A stretch of DNA of 64,000 nucleotides from Erigeron canadensis (GCF_010389155.1 NC_057764.1:44462275-44526274), one strand, 5' to 3'. Positions 1 to 12,864 are shown, counted from the first letter of the stretch. Notes: generated by a model not told the origin, from the letters alone. Translations and numbers: made by a program.

Positions 1-3000
1 GTTATCACCACCGCCAATAGCACCACCACCGCCGCATTGCGCAGGTACCCATCTCGTATATCTATATCCGGATGTACCCGTTTGTCAGGTATACATCTGA
101 AAATTAATTCTAAACGTTAGTTTTATGAGTAGTTCTTGTGTTTTCTAAATTATATGTGCATACATGTATCCATAATCTATATGTTAAGAATTGAAAGAGG
201 ACAAGTATACAAGGTATAGTAGAATGTGAGTGTGTACATGACAAGTATCAGCTATCTTTGAATACTTTTGAAGTATAACCAGAGATATGATGTAGGAGTT
301 GAGATTCCTTTGTTGTTTATGGATCTTTTTCAACTAATAAAATCCAAAGAAAAATATAATTTTAATTTTGTGGAATTTGGGTACTTAAAAAACATATCAT
401 CAGATTTACAAATCGTATTATTGACGTGGGTTTGATATGATAAAGATCCATGTGCAAACAAATCCCAACCAGCAACATATTTGTAATATTGGTCTTGATT
501 AGCTAGATTTCGATGAAGCAAAATAGCCCAACAAATTTAAAATACAAAAAAAAATTGAAGAAAAATAAAGAAAGGGAATAATGTGACGACTTTACATCGT
601 TTCATTTTCAAATCTACTATAATGGTACTCGCGTTTTGTAGCGACATCTTTTAAAAGCGGTAGTTATATGATCTGTCGTCAGTTGAATGAAGAGGGCGGT
701 TGTGTGGGTGAGTATGTGATGGTAAAGATTATAGAGGATGTTTGTGTTTTATGTTGTGTGTGTGATATAACGCTAGGTTTGGGGATAAGAGTATTTTGGG
801 ACATTTAATGAATTAATGAATAGTGATAGTTATTATAATAAGAGGAATATTCGGTTATTCAAATGATGAAAAAGAATAACCTCATGTTGAAAGTTACATG
901 AAAAAAAATGTTTAAAGTATCCTTAGTAATTATATTATACTATTAGTCCTTTATCTTTTAAAATATTTTCGTTAACTGTTTACATCAATTATCTTACACC
1001 ATTCGACATTGCATCTGTTACACCAACAGTCGTCCCCCACCATTTAGCCCATGTATCTGAACATATTTTTAATTAAACAAAAAACAAATAACATTATTTA
1101 GTTGTGAATGCGTTTTCAGAAATTTTATTAATTTTCTGGAGATTGAATTGTTTTTTCACTTTCTAAAAGAATTAAAAATTGAAAACATTTTTTCCAACTA
1201 ACAATCCTTAATTTTATTTTCCCGGTAAACGGGGGGAGTTGCAATTTTTGAACAAAACCTTAAACGTTTTCCTTGATTATATTCATAAGTTGGAACTAAT
1301 TAATGCAACTACCTATGTTCTTATTAGAACTAATGACATGCATTATTAAAATATTCAATAAATAATATTCAATGAAAACATCAATGTTACTCGTAAAATA
1401 TTCAATGAAAGTAATATCTTTTAATTTAAAAAGCGTATTTTTATAGTTTTTATTTATTTTCCAAAAATGAAACTTCTCCGCTATCTAGGATTCATTGAGA
1501 AACTTAGATATAAAAAAAAAATTAGAAAACATGTTTTCTAATCAAACATACCCTTAATTACCAACATTTAATTAGTATATAAATGGATTAACATTTGAGA
1601 AAACTTTGAAACCTTGAAGTTTTGAGTTCAAGTTTAATATATAACAATTCACCTTTTTTGGTTGTGTCTAAGTTACTGTAGCTAAGTAAAATATTGTTTT
1701 AGTTTTCTTGTGAGAGGATTTACTGTAGCTAAGGGAGCTTCAGGTACAACCATGCCTTTACTAATTCTTGTGAGAGGATTTACTGTAGCTAAGTCGCAAT
1801 TGTTTTCGTCAAGTATACCACGGTTTATATAAATTGATGCTTGCTCTTGCTAACATCTTTCACAGTACCCTATGGGTAAGATTCGGGTCTTTTTGTTTCC
1901 TCTTTTGGCATGTGATTTGTTTTATAGTTTGTTATATGCATATAATGAAATGACGGGTAGGCGTAAGTTAGATGTTAGCTAGTAGTTTTGAAGTTGGGCA
2001 AAATTCGCTAATCACAGCTTATTATGTTGCCTTTGACATATGTTGTGCCGCAGTTCTTTGGCAATGGAGATTGCAACTACGTATGTGAATCTTGCACTTA
2101 ATCATGCTATAGGATACTAACGTACATTAGGTACATCATATTTGTTGTCTAGAATGTGTTAGCAAGGAATTAGAAAAAGAGTTACTTGACACAAATTAAT
2201 CCAACTAAAGTACTTGAAACCCCAACTTTTTATAAAAACATGTGTGTTTTAAAGCACTATGTGCACAAGAAATCATCTTCTAGCCATCTAGGAATGTAGT
2301 AAGAACCGTTAATACCCGCTTAAAGTAAAATAACAGGTGACATGTAAACTATCTAGGTTGAAGGTCTTCATATTCATATTTGATATCGGTCGGAGCTTCA
2401 TTATGTACTTCACATGTATAACTAAATTAGTGTGGTAGTGTTCATGTTTTTTCTTTGTAGCTAATTCTGCAAATGTATTATATAGTTGCTTCCCATTGTA
2501 CCTTCTTGTTGCTTTAGCTTTTTGCAGAAATTATGGGTGCATAAGGTGTCCGGAAGTTTTATTATCATAACTAGGATGGACCAAATGTTGTTGATGGCCT
2601 ACTACATGGTAAAGATTATGGAGGACAAGTCAATATTACTCGTCACTATGCCAGTCGGTTTTACACCGTCCTATAATTAGATTGAAAATTATGTGACTAT
2701 GTTGGATTGAAAATTAGTGATCTCTACTCCTTGCAAAAAAAAAAAAAAAAAGTTGTTCCCATGGCACATTTATATTCCACAAAATATGCATACGCATACA
2801 GTCTACAAGTGGATGAAAAAACCGACACAATTTGGGGAAAGAAATAGCATTGTGAATTGGGTCATGTCAATAATCAAGAGGTGGTTCATGCTGGTAAAAC
2901 AAAATACTAAAGGACGTAATAAACTTGCCACAACGCGCAGGGGTGCCCCATAGTTTACTATAAACAAAATGCTCTAAAAGTTGAAGATAAACGTTATTCT

Positions 3001-5290
3001 GGACATAAAGAGTTTCCTCTAAATTGAAGTGGGCTATGAAACAACATGTTGCTTAACCCAAACTTTTGATTGGAAAAAAAAAAAAAAAGCAAGCCCTTAA
3101 ATTTTCTTTAGATGTGAGGGAAATTGTATTTTTGGATAAAATCTTCATTAGTTAGAATTAGTGGAACGGCCTATGTTCTTATAAGAGCTAATGACATATA
3201 AAACATTATTGTCAAAAGGTCAAAATTTTTGATCTTATCTATCTTATTTTAATATTAATATATGCACCATAAAACATTATTATCAAGGTTAAAATTTTGA
3301 CTTTCACCCTAAAAAACCAAAAGCTCTACCAAATGATTAACCTTATATTGGCGATTGCTTAATTATACATGTTCAATTCATTCTAATCAATCATTAAACC
3401 TATAGTAAGACGTACGTAATCTAATGATTGATTCATGTGCATTGTTAATTACTTGTTTTTTAGAAATATCACTGATATACTTAAATCATTATTCAAATCA
3501 ACATCTTATCTTCTAATTGTCAAACTAGTTAGTTTTTTAATTATGAAAAGATCAAATCATATATGTTATTGTAATCAAGATAGAAGTGAAGAATTGCATT
3601 GATGCAACTTATATCCTTGAACTCGTGTTTCCTGAAAAGTCGTGGGAGGCCAATAAAATGTAATGCAATTTTTATCATCCGAAATCGACTTTATGATGTA
3701 TAAATGTATTGAAGGATTATTAGACGAATCTAAAATTACAAACACCTTTGATTACATTAACTCATTTAGTATGTCATTTTCAGTGTAAAGCTAGAAAAAA
3801 CTTAAATGTCATTTCAAATTTATATTATATAATTGTAGAAGATAATTATAGGTTGCGTGACTTACTTATATAGTCTAGTTACAAATTAGGGAACATAACT
3901 TTTATAAAAGACATTTGTGGTTGTGGCAGAGAATAATCATACGGAGATTTACTTAAATCACCTAAAATACATGGAGAAGTATTCTAAAATTACATAGTCA
4001 CGATTTATTAATTTATTTTTGTTTTTCAATATTAATCACGTTCTATAGGATAAAAAATATTATGGATTTATGGTCACATAGATAAATAACTAAAATCCAC
4101 ATAATCAGAATCCTTTTGTTATACAATATGTTGGCAAAATTTGTTTGATGATCACATGATATATATCAATATATGTTCCATTAATTTAGTGTAGGTGTAT
4201 ATATGTTAAGCTACACCTACAGTATGGCTAGAGTTGGGACATTCTATACACAAACTAAACCTAATTACTTAAACCCAAAATGGTGTCAAAGTCGCGTTAA
4301 AAACTTTACATTACACTGTTAACCCAAAAACATGTTGACATGTTGGTTTGAATTGGGAAAGCAACGAAGAAAAGAAATGGGAATGGTGCTCACATTCGAC
4401 CATTTGTATGAAAAAAAAAATCAACCCCAAACAGTTATATAGTTATATGATTTTCTTCAAACCTTTTAACCACTAGATAAACACATCAATATCCACACTT
4501 AATTCACACTATCACTACTACGACAATAATTCTTTCACTATATTTACGTGATTACCTTAAATCATTATGCAAATTCACTATCATGCCTAACATAAACAAT
4601 CAATCTCAATCACCTTTCACTCACCATATGTACCTTCATTAATGTGTCGGGTATGTTTTAAAGCTATAAGTTAATAAACATTTTATAAACTATAGTGTTT
4701 GATTGAAAACAACAACAACGTAAAGTGATAAAAAGAAAAGTAAGTAGATGTTAACACTTCACAAAAATGTGTAAGTGCAAATATATCAAGTGATATTCAG
4801 GTAACAAAACTAATGATGGAAAAAGGAAGTATTTATTATTGAAGACTTTTAAAGGTGTTAGACAATTGCATTTTTCCACCCACACTTTTAACCTAGATCT
4901 TTATTCAATTTTAATTTCACTTTTTTTAAACTCACATTACTTGAATTTTTTTTTATTATATGTATGCAATTAGATCATATATATGCAAGTCGATCATATA
5001 TATGTAAAAAATTTATAAATCAATATAAAGTTGATGATCACATGTTCATAAAAATTTATATGAATATGTGTAGGCGATTATATTATATTGTATTTATTCA
5101 TACGACTCAATAATACAATTTTATTTTGGTTCAAAATTTTGTGTACAAATGTTTCAAATTCATATGAAGTTATGAACATATGTATCTTCTAACTTATTAT
5201 TAATGTATAGTCCTATAATTATGGAATTTTTCAAAAATATAACTACTCATAAATGTTGTTCATTAAAATGAGAAGACAAATTTTATTATT
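1..5290. other. Gene-free AT-rich intergenic stretch
   Basis: I see no gene here. Open frames are short (under 80 codons), have no recognisable motif and are scattered on both strands. The first 60 bases are CCN-rich and end in a GCGCAGGTACCC-like motif resembling the 3' tip of Helitron-type repeats found elsewhere in the window. A 29-bp direct repeat lies at 1705-1733 and 1765-1793. The rest is AT-rich with long A runs (for example 2737-2752 and 3076-3088). It is probably degenerate transposon sequence. Confidence 0.6.
1705..1793. repeat. 29-bp direct repeat, 60-bp period
   Basis: The same 29 bases (beginning TTCTTGTGAGAGG and ending CTGTAGCTAAG) occur at 1705-1733 and 1765-1793. A third partial copy of the end (TTACTGTAGCTAAG) lies just upstream near 1674-1687. 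This is a short tandem duplication in noncoding DNA. Confidence 0.8.
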
Positions 5291-5404
5291 ATAGCCCCTC
5301 CTTAAAAGTTCTCAAAAGTTCTTGCTTTTTAAAACGTTCTCAAAATAAGGCTCCCCTATATATATATAGGAGAATAACATTTCCCTATATATATATAGGG
5401 GGAT

Positions 5405-5580
5405 GGGAATATAAGGCTGTCGGGTATCTAAGCTTAGGTGTGAAACACTCACATATTGTTTTTTTAATCCATAAAAATCATGGGGGCCCATGCATTTATT
5501 CATTAAACAATAAATAATAAAATATTAGTATGTGAGGGGTTCCACACCTAAGCTTAGGTGCCGGACAGCCTTATATTCCC
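5405..5580. repeat. MITE family A, copy 1 (foldback with GGGGGCCC core)
   Basis: The ends are inverted repeats: GGGAATATAAGGCTGTC at the left and its complement at the right, continuing into a shared CTAAGCTTAGGTG block on both arms. The middle carries CATGGGGGCCCATG. Copy 2 at 8296-8484 has the same plan and the same core, and weaker relatives lie at about 20925-20990 and 48868-49030. The flanks are TA-rich, so the target duplication cannot be assigned. Confidence 0.75.
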
Positions 5581-5607
5581 TTTTCCCATATATATATATA
5601 TATATAA

Positions 5608-5969
5608 TGTTATTTTGAGAATCCATTTTTTGTAAGAACCTTAAGAACTCTTAAATTATGTATTAGATCACATGTTTTTTTTGTACATTCACATGTGAAA
5701 CGTTATAAAAATACATGTTGTAGAAGAAAGTTTTTTTCAAAACAATATATATAAAACCATTTGTTAATATGTGAACGAAAACGTGAACATATTTATTCAC
5801 AAGTTCACAAAAAGCTATTTTGAAGGTTTTTTAAAAAATTTTCTTCTACAACATACTTTTTTTTATATCATTTCACATGTGAATGAACAAAAAAAACATG
5901 TGAACAAATATATAATATTTAGGAGTTCTCATGGTTCTTAAAAAAAATGGTTCTCAAAATAAGAAAACT
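5608..5969. repeat. Foldback MITE (about 360 bp)
   Basis: The left arm (TTATTTTGAGAATCC..., then TAAGAACC.. and a CACATGT block) is complementary to the right arm (...GGTTCTCAAAATAA) over more than 100 bases, with matching TTCTACAACAT blocks near the centre. A direct-orientation relative of the right end lies at about 5295-5350. No coding content. Confidence 0.65.
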
Positions 5970-6010
5970 TTATAGATGTGCACCAAATATAAATATATAT
6001 ATATATATAT

Positions 6011-7734
6011 TGAAAAGTTATTCTATGAAACCTTAAAAAAACAGGAACCTTTAGGAACATTTTCCCATCAATTATTACAAGGGTTATATTGTAATTTTAT
6101 AATTGGTTATTCATGCACATGTGATCACCAATATGGCTGTTCATGCACATATGATCATCAATCTTTAGGAACCTTTATGGATGTGCACATGTAATCGTCA
6201 ATATAGTTGTTCATGCACATGTGATCACCAGCTAATTTCATGAAACATTGTTTACAATATACTAGCAAACATGTGTTCATAGTACCATTCATGCACATGT
6301 GATCACTAACTAATCTTATAAAATATTCATTTGTAAGATACCTACATACATATGTTCATCAACGAAAAACAAAGAAATTTGATCATGAAACGCATGTACA
6401 TTACATATTTGGCATACATTTTTTCACATCTTCATCATATATACATATTCATCGTCTTCATCATTTTCATCATGATTTGATATCCTAAAGAATACCCATA
6501 TGAATGAGACAAAACTAAAAATTAAAAATCCGAATACCTAATAAAATAAAATAAAAACAAAATAACAAAACTAATTTATTGAAAGATAAATCTCACTGAG
6601 AAATAACCACCTATGTCATATAGATCTCACCACCCATTGTATCTCCAAGCAGTCATTGTCTACATTCAAAACTCATAACAATTAAACTCATTAAAGCAAT
6701 TAAAATTATAACAAATAAATAGTAAAAAGAAACAAAAAATCGTCACCATTAAAACTTACCGACCCATCATGAGATCTAGATGAATGAATTGCTAACAATT
6801 GTAGTAGTCACAATTTGTAATATTGAGCCAATATTATTATACAACACCTAAATCACAATAGAATTAATTAATAGCATAATTGTAGTAGCCACAATGATCG
6901 TAATTAATTTTATCGCCATTATCGCTGAAGATGATACAAAATTTAAGGGTAAAGTGAATTTGAAAGTTGGGGAGAGATAAAACATATAGACGGTTTTGTC
7001 TTTTTACTTTCCTTTAGTACCCTTTTCTTTTTTAGATTATATTTAGGGGTGTTCATTTGGTCGGGTTTTGGGGGAATAAAGTTATCCGATTTTGGTTATT
7101 CGGTTTTTTATGAATTATTAAACCGCCCATTACCCAATCCACATATGTGGCCACCCAATCCAAACCATCCAAATAAAGTTCGGGTTATTTGGTTGGGTTT
7201 TGGATTACCTAAATAAAAAACGTTTTCAAGTTTTAATTTAGTATATTTGAATAATTATGCAGTTCGAATGTTAATGTACATCATTTTGTTTATTCATGGT
7301 GAGACTATTCAAATAATTACATGTATTAAGATTTTTTGGATTAAATTATTAAAATAATTGAAGTTCTATTTATATCATTTAAATTAGGTTATTATAGTTT
7401 TATTAAACATTAAAAGCTTAATCGGATTTCGGTTGGGCCCTAATTGAAAATTTTCTAAACCAAAACCGAACCATTTAACAACTTTTTAATCGGTTTCACC
7501 CAAACACCAAACCAAATCCAAATAACCCAATCCAAATAATACACAAGTCAAATGAATTGGGTGGGTTATTCGGTTAATCTGAATAATGAACACCCCTAAT
7601 TATATTACTAGTCAATTAATTAATTACAATAATGCCATAATCATCTTAGACCATTGATCAAATAATTTAATGGTAATGATTAGTATTAAAAGGTTCTTAC
7701 TTTTTTTTTTTAGTTCCTAAAATAACTTTTCACT
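6011..7734. mobile_element. TIR element with subterminal repeats, hAT MITE nested inside
   Basis: The left end TGAAAAGTTATTCTATGAAACC and the right end (complement AGTGAAAAGTTATTTTAGG) form imperfect terminal inverted repeats, followed on both sides by a poly-A/T tract and AGGAACCTTT/AAGAACCTTT. Just inside the left end is an array of about five degenerate copies of TTCATGCACATGTGATCACC (6109-6310). A complete hAT MITE (7044-7598) sits inside the right half. No transposase is visible. Both outer ends abut TA microsatellites, which hides the target duplication. Confidence 0.5.
7044..7598. mobile_element. Non-autonomous hAT element with exact 8-bp target duplication
   Basis: The ends are TAGGGGTGTTCAT and its complement ATGAACACCCCTA. 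The 8 bases ATTATATT occur immediately outside both ends (7036-7043 and 7599-7606), the duplication size expected for hAT. The interior contains many degenerate direct and inverted copies of a CCCAATCCAAATAA / TTATTCGGTTGGGTT motif, giving extensive self-complementarity. There is no open reading frame of note. Confidence 0.85.
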
Positions 7735-7742
7735 ATATATAT

Positions 7743-8269
7743 AAGGGAAAAATAATTAGAGTATGAGCAATCCAAAAAGTACAAAAGGATATTTTCTTCC
7801 TCCTTTTTCCTTATTTTCTGGCTAGACTGTCGCCGCCATCCACCACCTCCTTCTTCTCCGGCGAGACAACCACCGCCACCACCATCATCTCCGACCACCC
7901 CAACCACGGCGCCGGCAACCCGTACCGTATCAAACTGCCACCATCTTTTGGATTGTCGCCCATCAAATCCATACGATTCCCATATGCGTCCCGTGACAAC
8001 CAGTTTAGAACGGATGAGGGCAACGCCCGTACCGTATCCACCCGAAAACGAACCTTATTCTTGCCCAAAAAGTCGCCGGGGATGTTGCCCGAGGTGGTGG
8101 CGGTGGTTGTCTCGCCGGAGAAGAAGGAAGGATGAGGAGGTGTGGCGGTCGCCGGAGAAGAAGGTGGTGGCTGGTGGCGGCAGTCTCGCCGGACAAGAAG
8201 GAAGGAGGAAGAAGATCCAACGATGCCTTGTACTTTTTGGATTGCTTGTACTCTAAATAACCCACCCTT
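7743..8269. repeat. Foldback element with GC-rich captured-looking core
   Basis: Two arms of about 150 bases are inverted repeats (outer parts share AGCAATCCAAAAAGTACA; inner parts are rich in CTTCTTCTCCGGCGAG). They enclose a GC-rich core at 7908-8060. That core recurs in inverted orientation inside a different foldback at 13772-13938. Overlapping frames on both strands look open (for example 7948-8256 and 8005-8325), but this follows from arm composition (CCG/CCA repeats); I do not call a gene. Confidence 0.7.
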
Positions 8270-8295
8270 ATATATATATATATATATATATATGT

Positions 8296-8484
8296 GGGGG
8301 AAGTGAATGTGGTGCTGTTAGACACTTAAGTTGGGTGAAATCCCTCTCACATGCTAATTTTTTTAATCTATGAAAAACATGGGGGCCCATTAGTAATTCA
8401 TTATACATTTATGAATTAAAAAATTAGCATGTGAAAGGGATTTCACCAAACTTAAGTGTCTTACAGCACAACATTCACTTTTCC
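8296..8484. repeat. MITE family A, copy 2
   Basis: Inverted ends (GGGGAAGTGAATGTGGTGCTG at the left, the near-complement of GCACAACATTCACTTTTCC at the right) continue into an ACTTAAG block on both arms, and the centre reads ACATGGGGGCCCATTAG. The architecture and the GGGGGCCC core match copy 1 at 5405-5580. Confidence 0.75.
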
Positions 8485-8626
8485 TTTTATATATAAACTC
8501 GGTTTCCGAATCCACACTTCTCTATTTCATGTTCGACCCACACCACATGTCGCAATGTAACCGTCATAACACGTGGTATAAGGCACAGGGGCGGATCTAC
8601 CATACAAGAAGGTAGGTCCTAGGACC

Positions 8627-8821
8627 CAGAGGCGGTACTAAAGACGGGGCAAGGGGGTCCAATGCCCCCCTCCAAATTTAAATTTTGTCATGTATTTTTA
8701 AATTTTTCATAAACTTTTAAAAAATTTCTATATGTTTTTAACATTTTGCCCCCTTTTAGATTTATTTTTCATTATTTTTCTAAGTTTGTCCCCTTTGGAA
8801 TTTTTCCTGGTACCGCCTCTG
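8627..8821. mobile_element. hAT MITE (family C, copy 1) with exact 8-bp target duplication
   Basis: Perfect 12-bp terminal inverted repeats CAGAGGCGGTAC/GTACCGCCTCTG are bordered on both sides by CTAGGACC (8619-8626 and 8822-8829). The insertion is inside the larger hAT element, so it is the younger event. A second copy, about 85-90% alike by eye, lies at 46642-46835 with its own different 8-bp duplication. Confidence 0.9.
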
Positions 8822-9308
8822 CTAGGACCTACCTTAGTTTTGAAAGATATTTAGAGGTTATGTGATAATTATTTCAAGGGCCTACCTAAAGATCTGGTCA
8901 GGACCTACCTTATTCTATTGTTGTATAAACATCAAGACTTGGTGGTGAGAAAAAGAATTTTTCGGCGACTATAAAAGAAAGAAACAAACGAAGAAGATGA
9001 AGTTTTTATTGTTTAATTGTTTCATGCTCCCTGACTAGAACATTTTTGAGTCACGTGTCACTAAAATGCCAAGACAATCCTATTGATCTTTCTTTTGTTT
9101 ATTATATAGAAGTGCCCTCCAATGCTTTTTGTTTATTTTCTTACCAACTTCTAATGTACATTTTTCTTAGCAAAGAGTACAAGTTTTAATAGAACTAAGT
9201 CTTAAGAAGTAATTAGGTTGTAACTTGTAAGATTGAAACAAGATTAAGTTTTTATCTACGTCAATTATTAAATCATTTATCAATTTAAACCTTAAACTAT
9301 ATAATTTA

Positions 9309-9565
9309 GGGTTATTTACTGAAATAGTACCTGGACTATCCACCATATTACTGATTTCATACTTATAAATTTAAAATTACTCTCATCATACCTCAACTTA
9401 TCAATTCTCCACACGGACGATACCTGACCTGACGGGCGTCAGTTTGGCCGTTAAGTTGGGGTATGACTACAGTAAATTTTAAAGTTTTAGGTATGAAACC
9501 AGTAATATAGTGGATAGTCTATGTGTCATTTATGTAATTAACCATTATTATTATTATTATAATTA

Positions 9566-9601
<36 letters not shown>

Positions 9602-9639
9602 AATTTCTTGTAAATTCTATTAATTTCTAATGGAAGTGA

Positions 9640-9702
<63 letters not shown>

Positions 9703-10368
9703 GGTTGTTGTTGTTGTTTTAATTACACAAAGTATTATTTAGGAATAAATAATTTTAAAAAGTACATGATACTTTTTGTAAATATTTACTTTTATTTTAT
9801 AAAAGAATACTTCATTTTTATAAAAAATATTGTAAATATTTAGTTTTTTTATTAAAAACTATTAATCAATCAAATTATAGATCCATGATGATTTTATTTA
9901 TTTTTTATTTAAAAAAAATAAGTAAATCGGAAGCAGTACATTAATTTCATGTAAAACATTGATAAATGAATGTGAAGTCTTGAATGGATACCACCACATG
10001 GAGTTGATTAAATCTGTTTTGAGCTGATTCAAACCTTACATATTAGTTGTACAGGTACTAATGCAATACAGGAAATTATGATATTTTTTCCGGTTCACCC
10101 CATTAAAAAAGAAGATTGAAATATATTTTTTATAAAAATAAAAACTTTGTACTAAAAATGATTTTTTATAAAAGAAAATATTATTTTATTAAAAAAAATT
10201 TTTTATATAAATAATAGCTTTTAAAATATTAATAATAGTTTTTAATAAAAACTTAAATATTTACAATAATTTTTTTCTAAAAATAAAGTATTCTTTTATA
10301 AAATAAATATAAATATTTACAAAAAAAATATCAATGTATTTTGTGTAATTAAAAAAACAACAACAACC

Positions 10369-10447
<79 letters not shown>

Positions 10448-10726
10448 TAACAATAACAATAACAATAACAATAACAATAACAATAATAATAATGGAATTA
10501 CATAAATGATATCTGGACTATCCACCATATTACTGGTTTCATACCTAAAACTTTAAAATTTACGGTAGTCATACCCCAACTTAACGGCCAAACTGACGCC
10601 TGTCAAGTCAGGTATCGTCCGAGTGAAAAATTGATAAGTTGGGGTATGATGAGAGTAATTTTAAAGTTATAGGTATGAAACCAGTAATATGGTGGATAGT
10701 CCATGTACCATTTCAGTAAATAACCC
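9309..10726. mobile_element. 1.4-kb palindromic Mutator-type foldback element with exact 9-bp target duplication
   Basis: The two arms are near-perfect inverted repeats starting GGGTTATTTACTGAAAT, and TATAATTTA flanks both ends (9300-9308 and 10727-10735); a 9-bp duplication is characteristic of the Mutator superfamily. Each arm begins with about 240 bases that are themselves a smaller foldback (CTGGACTATCCACCATATTACTG near 9331 and its complement near 9501, mirrored in the right arm). Inside follow ATT microsatellites (left, 9543-9702) and AAT/AAC microsatellites (right, 10366-10498), then a shared AT-rich block. No coding frame is present. Confidence 0.85.
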
Positions 10727-11233
10727 TATAATTTATTTAAAACATGGATTTGTGTTGAGTACAAATTTATTTTATAATAGTATCAGGATTATATATATTT
10801 CAATGTCTTTTTTATAATATAAAAGTAAAAAGAAATTGTGTGTTTTGATGCCCAATCTATGTTATTGCATTGACCTCTAAAATACACAAGAGAAGCATGA
10901 TAACATTATTGTTGCCAATATTAATTTAGTAGTTTTCGAATGTATTTCTGTATTGTATATGGTTAAATTTATACCGGTTTTGGTATGTATGCATTTTTTT
11001 TATTTTGTTAGAACGACGTGTTAGTTGGTTAGTGGGTTCGAACTATAACACTGACATCCTAACAGACATTATGATAGAGGTTGGAACCCGAAGGCATCCC
11101 TAAAGATCAAGGGTGCGATAACACGGCCGGAATAAGTTGACCCGACCCATTTAATTAATTTTCCCTGCTTGAATTAAGTCGTCAAGTCAAAGTCAAGGAT
11201 CTACGTAAGTTGAAATCCTAGATCCGCCACTGA

Positions 11234-11340
11234 TGAGGCATCCCATACTATAGGTGATACACCTAATATAACCGTCTTACTGCATGGTATGAGACACCCT
11301 CATACCCGTGGCATGAGGCATCCCATACCATAGGTGATAT
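11234..11340. repeat. Direct repeat pair GAGGCATCCCATAC..ATAGGTGATA
   Basis: About 30 bases (GAGGCATCCCATACTATAGG then TGATA) occur at 11235-11260 and again with one change at 11312-11338. The upstream part of the first copy (CGTGGTATAAGGCA) is found before the hAT element at 8572-8585, showing that this repeat unit was the insertion target. Confidence 0.8.
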
Positions 11341-11789
11341 GACTAATAATCTATACAACCAACCAAAGAAGCTCAGCTAGGCGTACTTGCTATTCTTTAA
11401 GAATGGTAACTCAAAAAGAATCTTTCCAAATATCTTTTTCATCGTTAGGGATTTGGATCTATCAAGATACCATGAATCTTAAGGATTGGCTTGCCACGCA
11501 TGTTCAGATTTTTCCTATATAGGTTGGACGTGGGGGGTCAAGGTTAGGTTCGGGAACTCATCTATAAACACAAAGTTTTCTTTTTTGTTGATTTGTTACG
11601 CTAAACTTTGAATGAAAGTTCCAAAGGAAAGTCATTATGATCTAGTACTTTTTTTTTTGTGTCTACCAGTATTATTTGCTTGGACGGGGCCACAAAAGGA
11701 TTATTAATTAAAGCGGTGGCTAATTGGCTATTGATGTACATAATTTTAATTATAACAAATCTTTAAATATATATATATATATATATATA

Positions 11790-12005
11790 GGGGTGAGATA
11801 ATTTGAGACCACCTCTTATTTTAGGACCAACTAGGATCATTGATTTTTGTACACCATCATGATCTACTACGATATACAAGACTTTTTTGTAAAAACACTA
11901 AGACTTTCCGGCGATGGATCCATAGAAAAATCATGTGTAAATTACTTACACATGTGTAAGTGTGTAAGTTAACTTACACATGATTTTTCTGTGGGCCCGT
12001 CACTT
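11790..12005. repeat. Family B foldback element, truncated copy
   Basis: The left arm begins GGGGTGAGATAATTTGAGACC and runs through ATCATGATCTACTACGATAT to the palindromic centre (TTACACATGATTTTTCTGTGGG). It matches the full-length copy at 14207-14512 closely, but the right arm stops after about 45 bases. The following 450 bases resemble the CATGTTCGTATAATTATCC type of sequence seen in the element at 6011-7734. Confidence 0.7.
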
Positions 12006-12864
12006 GATTATATAATTGAAAAGATAATATGATTATATAATTGCTTTCACATGTTCGTATAATTATCCATGTATATTTGATCATCAACTATCTAATGAAA
12101 TATTTATTTACAATTACTCGTATACATATGCTCGACTTACACACATATGTCCATAGCATTATGCTAATAGAATCCATGTCTCCACATAATTGTATAACGG
12201 ATGAAAATTCATGTTTTCACATAATTATAAAATCCAAAATTACATTTAAATAACTCCAAAAAGAATCATCATGTAAAAAATTATCAGTAATATAAATTAA
12301 CTTATAAAGCTATTTAAAATTCCTGTAATTTTTAGGGTTATTAAGCTAATTTTTTACTCTAAAACACATGTGTCAAATACTTAAGTCAACCCATACAATG
12401 TCGGATTGCACTAATGCTTACGTATACTATCCAAACATCATTTGTAAGATTAATAAAATAATTTCACTCAAGAATTAAAATAAGAAGAGGCAATTTTGAG
12501 AAAGAATCTTTAATTAAGAAGCTTTGGCATGTTGTCGGAGACAAGTAGCGACCGCGTATCCGTGTCAAATATTTACATTTGGAGTTCGTATCTTTAATTT
12601 GCAGCTGAAATTATTATAGTACTAATAATATAGTATTTTGCAACGACACCACCAACCCAACTCAACCCAACCCTCACCAATGCATATCTATTTAGATCTC
12701 ATCCATTGATTAGTATAACCACTACTTGATTTTATTTTCATTTCTTTACTGTTGGAACTTCGAATGTTAGATGAGGAAGGATTTAGGAGTTGCACCTTGT
12801 ACTAAAACAGGGAATATTTGTTAATCACTTCACTAATCATTAAGAAAACTATATTTTGAATTAG

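Larger units (their letters stand above)
8586..11232. mobile_element. Non-autonomous hAT element interrupted by two nested insertions
   Basis: The left end is CAGGGGCGGATCTA and the right end complements CAGTGGCGGATCTA (13 of 14). The flanking 8-mers are ATAAGGCA (8578-8585) and ATGAGGCA (11233-11240), a one-mismatch 8-bp duplication. The empty site can be checked internally: joining the two flanks recreates a unit that is repeated intact at about 11304-11340. Two other elements sit inside: a hAT MITE at 8627-8821 and a palindromic Mutator-type element at 9309-10726. Without them about 1 kb of host element remains, with no transposase frame. Confidence 0.8.

Noticed and set aside
7948..8325. 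Overlapping open frames of about 100 codons on both strands
   Set aside because: They lie in the arms and core of a foldback element, have CCG/CCA-driven composition, and the related core at 13772-13938 is full of stops.
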